Assembly (NCBI RefSeq): GCF_021155775.2
Contig: NC_060235.2
Coordinates: 6,331,521-6,395,520 of the forward strand
DNA: 64,000 nt
Direction: 5' to 3'
DNA from: Neodiprion pinetum
Lineage: Eukaryota; Arthropoda; Insecta; Hymenoptera; Diprionidae
Shown piece after piece: positions 11,109 to 23,247 of this stretch (position 1 is the first letter of the stretch; each line of letters opens with the position of its first letter). The translations under genes and the position numbers were made by a program. Below the pieces are notes generated by a model. It was given only the letters and a program-made list of their open reading frames with translations. It searched no databases and was not told where the DNA came from.

Positions 11109-14100
11109 TCAGTTCGCAGCAATCCAGCCATTGGATACCAGATAGTGAAGGATCTTGCTCTCCGGCTCAGACTGGGGTGCAACGCCTGATCTCCTATTGC
11201 CATTTAGATACTCCTGCGCACAAAGGGTACCTCAATGTTTAGCGAATGTTGTTGGCTGTGTTTACGTTTTTCTGAAAATTTATTTAATAAATATGGGAAG
11301 TGTTATACGTACTTGCAACAACAGGGTCTTTTGGGTAAGATACTGCGTTGGTTTCATATCTAGCTGGAGACACAAGGTCTTCTCTTGTTTGGTGAGAAGT
11401 TGAGCTGCCGCTTCCATCTCTACGTCCCTTGCATCGGACACTGTAAATCCCGTTGGAGAGACTTTGATGGCTGTAACAGTAGAGTTGTTGCCTTTCTCCA
11501 AAGTAGTTTTTGAGAAAGCAATTGTAGGATGGGTGGAATTGGTATGGCTATCTTGCACCGCCAACTGATTGACTGGAATCGTCGTCCGATTGGGACTGGC
11601 TTGATTGATTATGTAGTTGCTGCTGGCTGAGTCTGCCTTTGACGTGCATTTTTGGTCTGTTAAACCGCAGCTTTTTTCTTCTTCTCTGTAATCCACACAT
11701 ACAATATGATTTCTCGATCTTACTGTATTGTATATTGAAGCTAATAGGAATAAATCTCGGCTAAAACAAATTTATTATTATTTATATATTAATTATATTT
11801 CAAATTTCTATTAGCTTCATAAGTAGTTTGTACAGGTATGTATGTACAAGGGGTTTTTGTGTTTTTAGTCTCACATACCTAAATTTTTTCTGTATCTGTA
11901 AGTCAGCTCAAATACAAAAAGTGAAAAATTAAAAGAAAAATATCGCCACAGCGTCAATAATCTTGCAGAGTTAGCAAATAATCACGAGGGCTATTTACTT
12001 ATTCAGAAATCGAATGTGTTACAAAATTCATCGGATCTTCACATGAGATGAATCTATAGAAAAGTACGTTAGAGAAACAGGTGTGAATTTGTTTTCAAGA
12101 AATTTTTGCAACCCACTCATAATAAAAACAAAATATAATCATTTGGAAAGCGCACTTAGTTAACTGCAAACTTTGCACATAGAGCTTCGGAAAATTTTCA
12201 TGTTTGAATTTGCTTCCAATCGTACATGGGACTCACCTTTTTTTTAACATTTGGCGGTGTGTTGGTGTGGACGGCCCACTGCTGCCCTAAGTGAAATGCA
12301 AACTGATACAATCTGTTCACAAACGCCTGGCAACACGCATCACAAATAATTTGATTAGTCAACAGTAAGCAAAAGCTAACACGTTATTTATTCATATTTG
12401 ATGATTAGATCAATGTGAATCCGAATTTCGTGTAATTTTTTTGAATCATTTTGCTGACGCTGCAGTATAATTGTATTATGGAAAAATGCATCGGTATGTA
12501 ATTTGAGATTTCTATCACCGTAGTTCATTTTATCTAAGAATTGCAAAAATTACAGCACGACCGTAATAAATTACAACAAACACAAGTAAAAGTATTTTGC
12601 AGTCGACACATCAAAATTCATATGTGAATTTCTGACGTGTAGGCACATATTACATAGGTCAATGTAAAACATGTAAGTTTGAGATAACAATGACACTAAA
12701 ACTATGCCCTGAAAATGGAAGAAAATGTTGATGACTCATTGAATTATGTCTCAAGGTTATTGTCGATCTGAACAAATGTTATGGATTCAGGTTACAATAG
12801 GTGCAAAACATTTAGGTACGTAAGTGAAGCGTATAGCTTATTATACAAATGCAACATACATGCGGCGTGCATGAAACAATATCAAAGGGACCGATATGGT
12901 ATTACATAGATCTAATTTTTTGCTAGTAGGGGTGTTTTTCCAAACACATATATTGAAAATTGCAAGGACCGAGTGTATTGAACATCAAAAAAGAGAAATG
13001 TCTGACTAAATCAACTTTTCTCAAGGATTTGCTTTGCTAAATTTTAGCCACTACGTATAAAAGTACATGAATAAATTATAAGGATAATTATCGTGAATGA
13101 TGCTCGAGTTGCTTTATTAAGATAAAAGGATAATTATTACGAGTAATGCTGGAGTTGCTTTATTAATAAAAAATTTAAAATACGACAGCTGTTGGTGAAA
13201 TTTATATCGTATATTATCACATCATAGAAAGTTTGGAAAGTTGCCAAAACAGGCAATTCTGGAAAGAATTAAATAAACAATACATTCATTCAAAACATAT
13301 AAGATTTTGCAGTAGTCTTTTTTCTTCTTCGAAGAACATAATATATGGGATATTGCTGAAAAAGAGAGTTTGATAAAAGAGCGAATGGAAATGAAATTTT
13401 CCAAAGATTTGTCATTCGGATAAGCGAAATGCCAATGTCTAGGTAAAGGTGTAAGCACCTTCTGTCAATCTGGTTTGATTCTGTATCTTTGAAGAGGAAA
13501 ATAAATAGCGACAGAAGTATTTACTCTGTTCGACTTTCAAGGATCGGCCAGTGACTGAGAAATGATGTGACTAATGTTATTCAATGATAAACTTCCACAC
13601 ACTGAGTTTAGTATACAGTTACAAACATGTAATTTTACAAGTTCTACAATTTTTACAATACCGAAAAGAGAGTAACAAGAAATAAAAATCCAAACGAGAA
13701 CTTACAGATTTCTTTTCAGTCCAATGATCCGTCGTTTCTGTTTGACCTTGAGTCTGTGCCATGACTTGTTCGAAATGGGCACATTCTTCATGCCTGGTGA
13801 TACCGTTCTCTCTGTAACGACTAAGCTCGGTTAGCCGTAGTCGGAGCTCTCGTTCCCTTTCCAAATTAGTCAAGAATTGTTCGTGCTCCTGCGCTGTGTA
13901 GAATTGGGCAAACGTTCGCATTCTATCCCGAAATTCTCTGTATGTCAAATAATGAGCAACAATGGAAATGAAAGACAAGCATAAATTCAAGGACATTTAA
14001 TTTAACAGCAAATATAACAATTACCTGAGTGATCATAAATTGTGGGTTAATTCGTTTGTTACCTGTCTTCTTTGCTCTGTTTTTTCTTGATCGCTCTATC

Positions 14101-16217
14101 TTTTCTTGTCGAAGCAAAGAACGAAGAGACAAGTTGATAATCTCTAACGACACGTTTTCTTCTTGCTCGTTCACGTAAGTTATTTGTGTACATGTCAACT
14201 TGGGCTAGCTTTAGCGCAATGTCAAGGTCATCGTCTTCGGCAGGAGTGAGAAACAACGAAGAAACCAAAGACTCTGCCTCGTGTTTATAATCCTGTAGAA
14301 AAGAAAGAAGTTATTCATGTAACGAAGCTGTTGAAGATGAACGAAATTTTTTTTCCATATGCTGAACATACGATATATGGAAGATTTGTAGCGCGTTGCT
14401 AGAAATTGAGATACTCGCTGTAAATAACACACCCTTTCAAAATCATCCCGCTGTGGCATATAGCCGAGCTGAGCTGCTTCTTCTGGGGTGATATCTAACG
14501 GTGGCAGTCGCGAGGTCAAGTCTGGCGATAGTGGCCCATAATCAGAGCTAGTTTGATCCGTCAGGTTTGGTCTATAACTTTCAGTCGAAGGCCATGTCTG
14601 TTTACCGATATTTCCATCAAGATATCTGGCGATGTATTCCTCTTTAGCCTCTGCATAAAGAAAAAAAAAAACAATCGCATGAATAAGTAGTATGTTATGT
14701 AGCAACGATTTAAAAGTGTTTGCAGGATATTTTCACTCAGTTCAAAGTTCCGCAGCAATCGCTGAGCTGATATTAATTATCATATTTTAAACAGGGGGGG
14801 CTTGGTATACGTTGTACGTAAAAGTAATGAATTTTGCAAGAAAAGAAACCTGAATCTAAGAAATAAATTCAGCTACAAAAATAACGCTCTTTTACCATCA
14901 GGCGTTCTTGTTTCAATATGTTTACTTATATCCTCCCAATTTCCAAAACCAAACTGTTCAATCGCATCGAGAAGTCTGAGTTGTTCTCTCGCTGTCCAAC
15001 TTCCTCTCCCGCTAAATATGCTAATTGTACCAGAATCCTGAAAAATAAACAGAATTAAATATAACGAGACATTATTACAAAACACCATGATAAAATATGC
15101 ATGTAAAAATTTGTTGAGCTCAAAGAAATGCTTACCATAAATTGATAAGAATGGTCATTTTTGTGCTGTCCTATTTCAGCACCAGCAGAAAAACACTGTA
15201 AATGAAATCACTCTCATTGTGTGACAGTGTGTATGCTGAATTTTAATTGAAGTAAAGCAAAATTTTTCATCTACAAGAAGATAACAACAAATCTGCAGGA
15301 TAAGTTACCACGTAGACTGTATACAAAGATTTAGGAACAAATGAAAAAGGCAAAACTGTTGTGCACGTAAGTTCTGTACAACATAATTGCTTTGCAAAAG
15401 ATAATCAGGCTGAAAAGATGCGGTGAGAATCACATATCCAGAGATTTAAGGCATTGGCGAGCACAACATTACAGCAAGCATTTATGATTAAATTGAAAAT
15501 AATTTTCATTCTAGATGAATATCGGATTACATATTAAGAAAAACCATAGTTCACCGATTTTTGTTTCTCAACAGTAACGATATTTCCGATTGAGTAAATT
15601 ATCCTAGTAAAATGTGTTATTTTGCAAAGAGAATAAGGAAGTTGTCAAGGTAAGAAGATTTTCTATCCAAACTAAATATCTTGAGAAATCGTGGATCCGT
15701 AACGAAGCGTAAATTAATTACACACATGTAGCGGCGTTGCGAATTTCCCGCTCATCGCTTGTTGCGATGTCGCAAATACAACGGTGAAGAGCGAAATTAT
15801 CGAAGCGCGTCGTCTTTCAAGGCCTGAGTCAAGGGTGGGGAAAGAGGGAGAGAGAAATAAAAATATTTGCCGTTAGCAGGAGGCAAAATCTGGCGAAAAG
15901 TTTGAAGGGGAGGTGGGCAGTCGGTCGCGAGGTCACATGACTCGACTCCCGAGCATCAGGGCTGAGGGCCCCCCAATCCCCATTCGTTTCGCCCCTGGGC
16001 CACTTACGACTTACCTGTAAGCACAGATCAAAGTCGGCACATTCCACGCATTTAACACGCAACCCAGCGATGTCCTCCTGGCAATATGTGCAATTGTACT
16101 TAGCGTAGAGATCTGAGAACAATATTTAGTCATTAATACGAACCGAGCTCGACTCAGTTCGGTTGGAATCGACCGAAAATTCAATCCTTACAACGAAGGG
16201 ACCTACGTACCCGCCAT
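11109..16217 (-). CDS. Tada2b: Transcriptional adapter 2B (ADA2B), SAGA complex
   Basis: Adapter that joins the GCN5 acetyltransferase to ADA3 in the SAGA histone-acetylation module. Ten exons: 16211-16217, 16015-16112, 15136-15195, 14896-15037, 14433-14650, 14063-14292, 13706-13937, 12237-12286, 11313-11685, 11109-11213. They total 1515 nt, 504 residues, with consistent phases. Order: ZZ zinc finger at about residues 8-55 (CxxC, CxxC, then the CFSAGAEIGQHKND segment); SANT/Myb domain at about 66-110 (SWTAREQLRLLDAIEQFGFG); the ADA2 middle region (MPQRDDFER, EAESLVSSL, FRDRMRTFAQFYTAQEHEQF); a Ser/Thr-rich linker; and a C-terminal SWIRM-like domain at about 425-504 ending SNGWIAAN. The first coding exon is 7 nt (ATG GCG G), chosen because it completes the expected MADLYAKYNC start. 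It is divergent from COX7A and the two may share a promoter. Domain order, B-type over A-type sequence and length support ADA2B. Confidence 0.96.
13081..13165. repeat. Two-copy tandem duplication
   Basis: A unit of about 40 bp beginning AGGATAATTAT and ending GAGTTGCTTTATTAA occurs at 13081-13120 and 13127-13165 (period 46) in an intron of Tada2b. The copies differ at several positions. Confidence 0.75.
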
Positions 16218-16893
16218 TATTGTTCTATGGCGTTTATTTCCAGAACGATCGCTAGTGACGTCACCACATCCTAAGGTCAACCGAAAATAACCATAAACTA
16301 TTACAGCGAATCACGCTCATTTTTTAAAACAATATCAAATCGAGTACACGATGTATAGTTGAAAGACACTTCGCTCATCCGTATTTATTTTTCGAACAAA
16401 AACCACCCGAAATATACTACCTGATTGAAAAAAAATGTTGTTTACGAGTGTAGCGTCGTTTAGGAAATGCGCATGCGCTACGCTAACGCCCCTCGTTGCA
16501 TCGCTCAGGAACGTACTATGTATGTATGGTACAAAACGCCTAGCTGCCAGCAACAATTTATTCCACAATTGCCAACCTGACCAATCCTATATTCGCACGA
16601 TTCAAACGTCCGTTTTCGCCCCGACGCTTCTCGGAAAATGTCATAATTATCACCCTACGAACACGCGAGAGAAAAGGTTCAACGTTTACTTCGATTAAGA
16701 GTGAGTATTCTTATTAGTTCCAAGTTTTCAAAAAAGTTTATACATTCGTACTAATCACGTTGCGTTGATTTCGCGACAAAAGAAATTTCGTACTTCAGTT
16801 GTTGCTCAAAAGCGCAGCGCGACATAAAACGTCCCTGTTTTTTTATTAACTATTTTCTAATTTAAAGTATAATCCAGTATAATATTCATCGAA
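16218..16893. promoter_or_regulatory. Divergent promoter region, Tada2b / COX7A
   Basis: 676 bp between divergent start codons. It contains an NRF-1-type palindrome at 16468-16479. An AAGA|GTGAGT donor near 16699 and a pyrimidine-rich acceptor near 16865 suggest a spliced non-coding 5' exon of COX7A. The 87-codon open frame at 16435-16698 ends in a stop before that donor and is probably 5' UTR. Confidence 0.6.
16468..16479. promoter_or_regulatory. NRF-1 / Ewg-type palindrome
   Basis: TGCGCATGCGCT contains the perfect palindrome GCGCATGCGC and matches the NRF-1 consensus YGCGCAYGCGCR at 11 of 12 positions. It is upstream of a nuclear gene for a respiratory-chain subunit, a classic NRF-1 target class. 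Binding is inferred. Confidence 0.55.
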
Positions 16894-17408
16894 ATGTCAA
16901 TAGTCACAAGTTGTACGAGTAAAACTTCCGAGATTTCGTTTTTGCGATTTGTTTCGCTTGTCAAAATCTACCCCAAGTCGTATCCGAGCACATCATTAGG
17001 ACGCTTGGACTTGCTGCGAAAGTCCAGCTCCTGTTCGGGCCCACGAAGATTCGAAGATACCCCCAAGTTTAAAGCGTTTAAGGAAAAGCAGGCAAAAATG
17101 CAGGTTCGATGTTAGCCTCCTCTCATTAGTTACAATAATTTGACTGTTACCATCACTTTAACCATTTGATCTTGAATTGTTTTTGTAGCAGGATAAGACT
17201 TGTAACTTTTGGGAAAATTAAAAGCAATTCATTGGTTGTTAACTGCCTTTCTTAATATTTTCAGTGTGACGACGGATATCCGATACATTTGAAAGGTGGT
17301 ATTTTAGATAAAATATTGTACCACGTTACTGTAGGTGGTGTTATTATAGGCCTTGCTCAAGGCTTTTGGTTTATTTATTGTTGTGCAACGAAGAAAGCCG
17401 TGGATTGA
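16894..17408 (+). CDS. COX7A: Cytochrome c oxidase subunit 7A family protein, mitochondrial
   Basis: Small single-pass subunit of respiratory complex IV in the inner mitochondrial membrane. Two coding exons, 16894-17103 and 17265-17408, give 117 residues. Residues 1 to about 50 are rich in Ser, Arg and Lys with few acids, as in a mitochondrial presequence. Then come FKAFKEKQAKMQ and DDGYPIHLKGGILDKILY, matching the family pattern of an acidic pair, I/L-P-x-x-L-K-G-G, then D-x-x-L-Y. A hydrophobic segment follows (about residues 88-110) and a short basic end. The donor of exon 1 is GTTCGA, a weak splice site, but the acceptor (TTTTCAG) and phase 0 join make the protein match the family. It is divergent from Tada2b and convergent with ALG12. 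COX7A versus a COX7A-like or assembly-factor paralogue cannot be decided here. Confidence 0.82.
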
Positions 17409-17991
17409 ATTTTGTTAATCGTCGTTTGCAATTTGAATTGTGTAAAAGCAGTTTATCACTAATATTTATTGATGTTATTAACATGTTAACAACAGTTTTT
17501 AAAAGAAATAGATACAGTTATCTTTGAGAATGAATACACGTTTAAAGTTAAATGTCTTTACTTTTTGTAACACAATGATACACAACATTTCATTTCTTAT
17601 ATACATTTTCCACGATATATACCGTATGTACGATTATTCAGCTTACTTACTAAAGAATTTAGGAGCTCATTTTTAAGGCACTTTGAAAGTATTTGAATAA
17701 AAGAACTTCGTTTGTTTCAACTTTTATAACATATTTGATAATTTGGTGTAAACGGCGGTGAAAAATATTCTGAGAAAAAAATGAAACTTACAGACCATTC
17801 AAAGTTTGCTGATTCCATTTTTGATTCGGAAAAATAGCATCAGAGCTACTCAACTGGTATTCAGGTTGAAATATAAGCAATGGTTGAAATTGTAAACTTT
17901 GGTATCACAGAAACATATTTACATATTTTTCTTGGCGCATTGCAATTCACTGGAAACAGTCTGTATTCACTAGTTATATATTATCATGGTA
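17409..17991. other. Gap between convergent COX7A and ALG12 genes
   Basis: 583 bp, AT-rich, presumably the overlapping or adjoining 3' UTRs. A plus-strand AATAAA at 17696-17701 may serve COX7A, and a minus-strand AATAAA at 17465-17470 may serve ALG12. Nothing else seen. Confidence 0.5.
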
Positions 17992-20900
17992 TCAAGTATT
18001 CAAAACTTTGTTTTCATTCTGCTCCGTCTTTTGATTTTCCACCTCAGGATATTTCTCTTCTATCATGGCCCTGCGTTGTGCTTTAAATTCTGTCTTTTCT
18101 GTTTTCTCCGCAACTTCCACATTCTCCGCAAGTATTTCAATTGAATCTGCATTCGAGGAAGCAGAGGATTGCCAAACTTGTGCAGTTTCTGAATCATCAT
18201 TACCCGCTATTCTTGATTTAAGCTTCTTGTTCATGTCAGGCTGTAAATTCACAGTTTTTGGATTCTTTACTGACTCATCGTTTGGCACATCATTATTCTT
18301 CAATTCATGCTGAGTTTGAATTTCAAGTGTCAATTTAGCTGCTCTTTCTTTTCTACGTGCCACTAAGTCTTTTAACGCTTCACTGAATAACATCAAAGTC
18401 TCTGAAATTGGTCTGTTTATGTAATCAGCGGATATCTGATCGAACCGATCATCTTCATCTGAAGATAATTCATTCTTTAGCTCCTTGAACTGATCAATAA
18501 TTTGTTTCAAATTTTCTCTCGCTCCTTTCACCGCTTTAATATCCTGTGTTTCGACAATATATTTATCCATTTCAACAATATTTTCTTCTAAAGATGCCGC
18601 TCCAATTTCTTCGGTGTACTCTGTTGAATAGTCGCTTAATTCATCATTGGACCATTTCTTCAGAGACACTGGATCTTCAGAAGCTAAATCCTTTTCAAAT
18701 TCTTTGAATTGGTTAATTATATTTCTGATACTCTCCTTGACATGAATGACGTTTTCTTTGTGGACTTTTGTCCTCTCCATTGAAATTGCGTTCTTTTCTT
18801 TAGACTCAAGTTTCGATACTGGCTTCATTTTTTGCGACACTGAAGGTAGATTACGTTTTGGCATTTTTACATCATTCTTATCATATTCTTGGATCTCTTC
18901 TAATTCGTTGTCGCTGGAGCTTTCTTTCTTAGACTTAGCTTCGCCCATCTTCTTCTTGATTAATTTTTTCATCGATTTCTTTAAACTACCTGATTTTTGC
19001 TGGTCCATTTTACCACCACTTGCAACTTGCTCGTGCAATGCTTCTTCTTCGATACGCGCATCGCATTCACCAGAATTGCTTCTTTCTACCATAAAGACTT
19101 CTTCAGTTGTCTCTGAATCATCATCTAGCTCAATACTGTTTTCAGTTTTCTGCAAATAGTTGTAGTTTTCCGACCCTGCACCATCAGATGTGTCTATTAT
19201 CTCCATCGATTCACTTTTACTTTTCTCTTCTACTTCCACATTAATCTCATCCGCATTTTCAGTGCTCGGTGTGGAATAATCTACAATATCATTTAAAGTT
19301 ACGTCTGACTTGTCAGTAATAATTACTACATTTTCATGCGGCAACAAATCACTTGATATTTGCTCCAACGGTTTTCCAATAGCCTCTAATGACGCTTCGA
19401 TGTCTTCGAATATAAATCCTATATTATCCAGATCTTGACGAGTACCATCAGAATTCAGAGCAACGTTTTTGGCATCATCTTCAAAGTTTGTTAATCCATC
19501 ATTCAGATCTTTCCTAACTCTAGCTTTTATCGGATCGTATTTAATATTTGCTTTTCGCTTCATTATAAAAATAGTGGGTTTCGTTTTTATCTTTATCGGC
19601 GGTATACCATTGTAGTTTAACGTGATATGAGAAAATCCGTCGACCGAGTCTAATATATCGTGAGTTTTCATGTACGGCTTTATGTTTGGCGAATATTTAC
19701 TTTTAGCTTCCATTAATAAATGCGTGAATTGCAGCATTTCAGGACTATCAATTGTTATATTTTCTTGTTTGGAATATCTGAAAGGTAAAGAATCGTTCGA
19801 GAGAATCTCAAAATAGTAAGATTTTCATCATTCATCATTAGCAGCCCATCGTTTTAAAAATATCTCAGTCAGGAAGTCGCGAGTAAATGAATGACTTGTC
19901 GGCACGGATAGAAGTGAAAATTATTTTGAAAAAAGGGAGTATCACTTACATCCAGTTTTTGTTAGTCTGCGTAAACCTAGAGACTCCAGTCTGTGCAGTT
20001 AGGACATCTATGTGCACGTGTACCGGTTCAATGGCATCTTTCTCTAATCGATGCAATCTGGTAATAGCCAAACCTCCAGGATAGTTGGAACCTGCCACGC
20101 AGAGCAGGAACATGGAGAATATGGCATTCAAAATTAGATGACCGAGAACAGCCAGTGCGAAAAATCCGTTCCACGATGATTTTGCTCTGTTCTCCCATCT
20201 AGTAGAAAATAAAAAACAAAAATTACGATTTTGGCGACGAACAGAATGACTTTTCCTGGAACGAGTTTTGCTGGTTTGCTGATAAAATATGTACAAGTGC
20301 GAAACTCACATCCTGTGACAAGCTGCCGCTGCTCCAATGTTCAGAAGCGGGAAGACGTATATAACGAATCTTAATTCTTTGTGCGGTAGAAAAGAGAAGA
20401 GTAGGACGAAAAAAATTCCGGGAATAGTTAGAGCGCGCACTCTCCTGTCCCACATCATTCCCAGTGGTATGAAAAGGTACGAGAAAGCCAGGCCGCGAGG
20501 CAAAGCAGAATAAAAGTACCAAAGAAATGGTGACGTCTACATTCTGGTGTTAAGGAGGAAGAAACATTTGACTTGAAAGTAAATCGTTCTATTTGCTCGT
20601 CGATTAAGTGAAACAGTTTCAGTGTTATTTATAAAGGATACACCCCACTGACTACTTTTGTTGAGAATCGTGTTAAAGTAGAAGACTTCACCCTCGGGCC
20701 ACAAAGGACGACTCCAAAAAATCGAATCTATGATCACGGTGATTCCCAGAAATAAAATGCCCGAGGGTATCGATATTTTGAGCAATCTGAAACCAATACA
20801 GTTAATAAAATATGACCAGATTTGAGGCGTGATGATGGATAGTATTCTGTTTCAAAGTACCTCGGTATCGTAAGTTTCGTACTGGCTAAGTCATGGATGA

Positions 20901-23247
20901 GAAATAGTCCTAATAGCATAGCTAATTCGGCTCTGAATATAATGATGGCTGCCGCTGATGAGCAGATAAACGTTACATGGTCTTGCCTGAGCCAACCATA
21001 GAGTGCGAGCAGAACTAGAAAATGAAATTTCAGCTCAATGATTATTTTGATCAACACGCTACTGGGACTAAGAGAGAATAATAATTGCAGTGATTGGAAA
21101 ATTGGGGGGACAGGCTGATGATTATGTTTATTTAAAAAAGCTGCGGAGTGAAAGTGTAGACGAATCATTTTTCTTAAAATAAAGAAATACCTCGACGAAT
21201 ACGAAATTAGCCATACCTTATTTCTTTTCTAGCTACTATTAGACCTTGATGCTACTTAATGCGTTCAATTTATGCATTTCGAGTTTTATCTGCAACATAA
21301 ATATTATCACACGTTTGAATAAGTAAGATCAATTGACGTTACTTGTGATAATATCAGCATTTTTTCAGTGGCATCAGAGTCAAATAATATGAAACTTTTA
21401 CTAAAGATAAGAGCAGTCGGCAAATGCTAGTCGACAATATACACAGGCATAAAGCTTACTTTCTTCATCAAAGGAGCGCCTTTTGAAATAAGCCATTCGA
21501 GTTCCACCCTTTGATTTCTAACGAACATGCAATCGGGAAAACTGTCTTTGAATTCATTCAAATATACATGTACAAGTGAACAATCTTCCGAACAAACCTT
21601 CATGTCGAATTTACATTATCACAGGACTGTGTCGATTGTACGTAGAATTTTTTTATTTTTCTTATTTAACGAAACGAGCAATTTTTAGCTCACACGCGTA
21701 ACGTGAGACTGCTTAGACAATGACAACAAATAAACATTGACACCGACCTCTGTATCGACGTACAACACATTCAAACGTTAATTTCTGAAGACGACCCAAA
21801 GTGGGAGGTAACGAAATGACTAGCTTTTAGTCCTTTATTCACCTAGAGGCATGGCCATGATGTTTGGCAAAGGACGGCTCAGGTAATACATGAAGTGGTA
21901 CTGCGTTATGGTGATTGCAACAAACCATTTGACAAACTGGAGGCCGAATATTTGCTGTAACGCTTGTCTGTACAGTCGTAGCGTGGCTATTACCATCAGG
22001 CCCAGTACAGCTCTCACTGGAAATGGAAAAGAATTTAGATAAGTTCCTTTTTTCGAAGTAATTAAAACGAAAAGGTATAAAGTTTTCAGAAAAAACGTTA
22101 CCAACAGAGGTTTTATATTTATCTGAAATTCCAACCGATTTTAAGTTTTCACTCATACTCGGTTGTGAAAAATACAAATGCAAGTCGATGCAATTTTTAG
22201 CTATAAGAATTAAACTACCGCTATTCATATTAGTCCGAGAACTTATCAGAACTTAGCAGTGGCGACAATTTTATTTTTTGATCTCGATTGAAACTTTAGG
22301 TATGTAATTTTATTATGTGGTTGAAATCTGTAACGTTTACATAGGGAAACACTATATCTATGATATGACTACGTTTCGCTTTATTATGGTTTAGTGTGAA
22401 ATTCGAATATTCTTAAATTTAAGTAAAAATTTTTGCCAAAGATTTATCGCAGCGTTAACATTGCGAATTTCCATCCCATATTTTATTCCCGTTCCACTTT
22501 CTTTGCGCATAGGATTATTAAATTACGAACATGTCGTTTAGACTGAATAATCACCCTGAGAAGATTCTTTTTCAAAATTCATCTATATTTCTACCAAAAA
22601 ATAACTAACAAATAAACATGCGTCAAGATAAATAACAGCTCACCGACATATTGGGAGAAGAATTTGCTGAGATTGAGGTAATCAACAGCTGCAACAAAGG
22701 GCGTCGCAATACAGGAGATCATGATTGGACCCAGAAATGTTCTTGGCACAACTCCAGGAAACTCACGATGATCGTACTAAATTCAAGGAAAAATAGATGC
22801 ATACGTATCATCAGACGGCAGTTGGTAGAGGAGAGAGGAATTATTTCAGAATTCGTACACAGCTTTTGGCGAGGCTTTTCCCAGAGATTGCCAGACGATT
22901 TCCATCGATCAACGATCGGCGTTGTTATGGTAGAAAATAAAAGAGGTAAATACGACAAGCGTTACACTAACGACCAGTCTGAGAAAAGCTTATCGAATCG
23001 CCATGGTAGTCGAGTCAGCTATTTTAGACCTGTTGTTTGAGTAACCACAGCGTATTTTTGTGGTAAAATTTGTACTCACTTCTGTCAGGTTAAAACCGTG
23101 GTAGAGAATATCATGCATCGCCTGCAGGTTGAAACTCTCTTCAACTTTGGTGAAGGGGCAGTAAAAAAGGTGGATACTCGCCACGAGTATTACTATGCGA
23201 TCCATTATTGAGTTTTCTGTTTTTTCTACCTCGGCTACATTCGTCAA
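17992..23247 (-). CDS. Alg12: ALG12, dolichyl-P-mannose alpha-1,6-mannosyltransferase with long acidic tail
   Basis: GT22-family ER enzyme that adds the eighth mannose (alpha-1,6) to Man7GlcNAc2-PP-dolichol in N-glycan precursor assembly. Exons: 23080-23247, 22644-22776, 21843-22016, 20861-21014, 20642-20786, 20310-20536, 19950-20198, 17992-19777. They total 3036 nt, 1011 residues, with all phases consistent. Visible family motifs: FTKVEESFNLQAMHD (about 32-46), DHREFPGVVPRTFLGP, RPLWPEGEV, NKSSQWGTSPFLWYFYSALP, PHKELRF (309-315), YPGGLAITRLH, HIDVLTAQTGVSRF. Many hydrophobic segments fit a multi-pass GT-C fold. The start M1 is the first in frame; M15 (MDRIVILVAS) is possible. The normal enzyme is about 490 residues and ends near residue 492 here (TIFIMKRK). 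The last exon then stays open for about 520 more residues, rich in Glu, Asp, Lys and Ser, with a Lys-rich patch (683-705) and a duplicated helix module (766-785 and 838-859). No stop or splice site separates tail from enzyme. It is convergent with COX7A. Confidence 0.96.

Noticed and set aside
16435..16698. 87-codon open frame upstream of COX7A
   Set aside because: It ends in a stop just before a donor site, cannot join the COX7A frame, and has no family motif. Treated as 5' UTR; an upstream open frame is possible but unsupported.
18746..19159. 137-codon plus-strand frame
   Set aside because: It is the antisense shadow of the ALG12 acidic tail; its Ser/Phe/Leu-rich content is what Glu/Lys-rich codons give in reverse.
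23080..23247. Alternative ALG12 start at the second in-frame Met (MDRIVILVAS)
   Set aside because: Kept only as an alternative; the first Met is in frame with no stop between, and nothing in the sequence rules it out.
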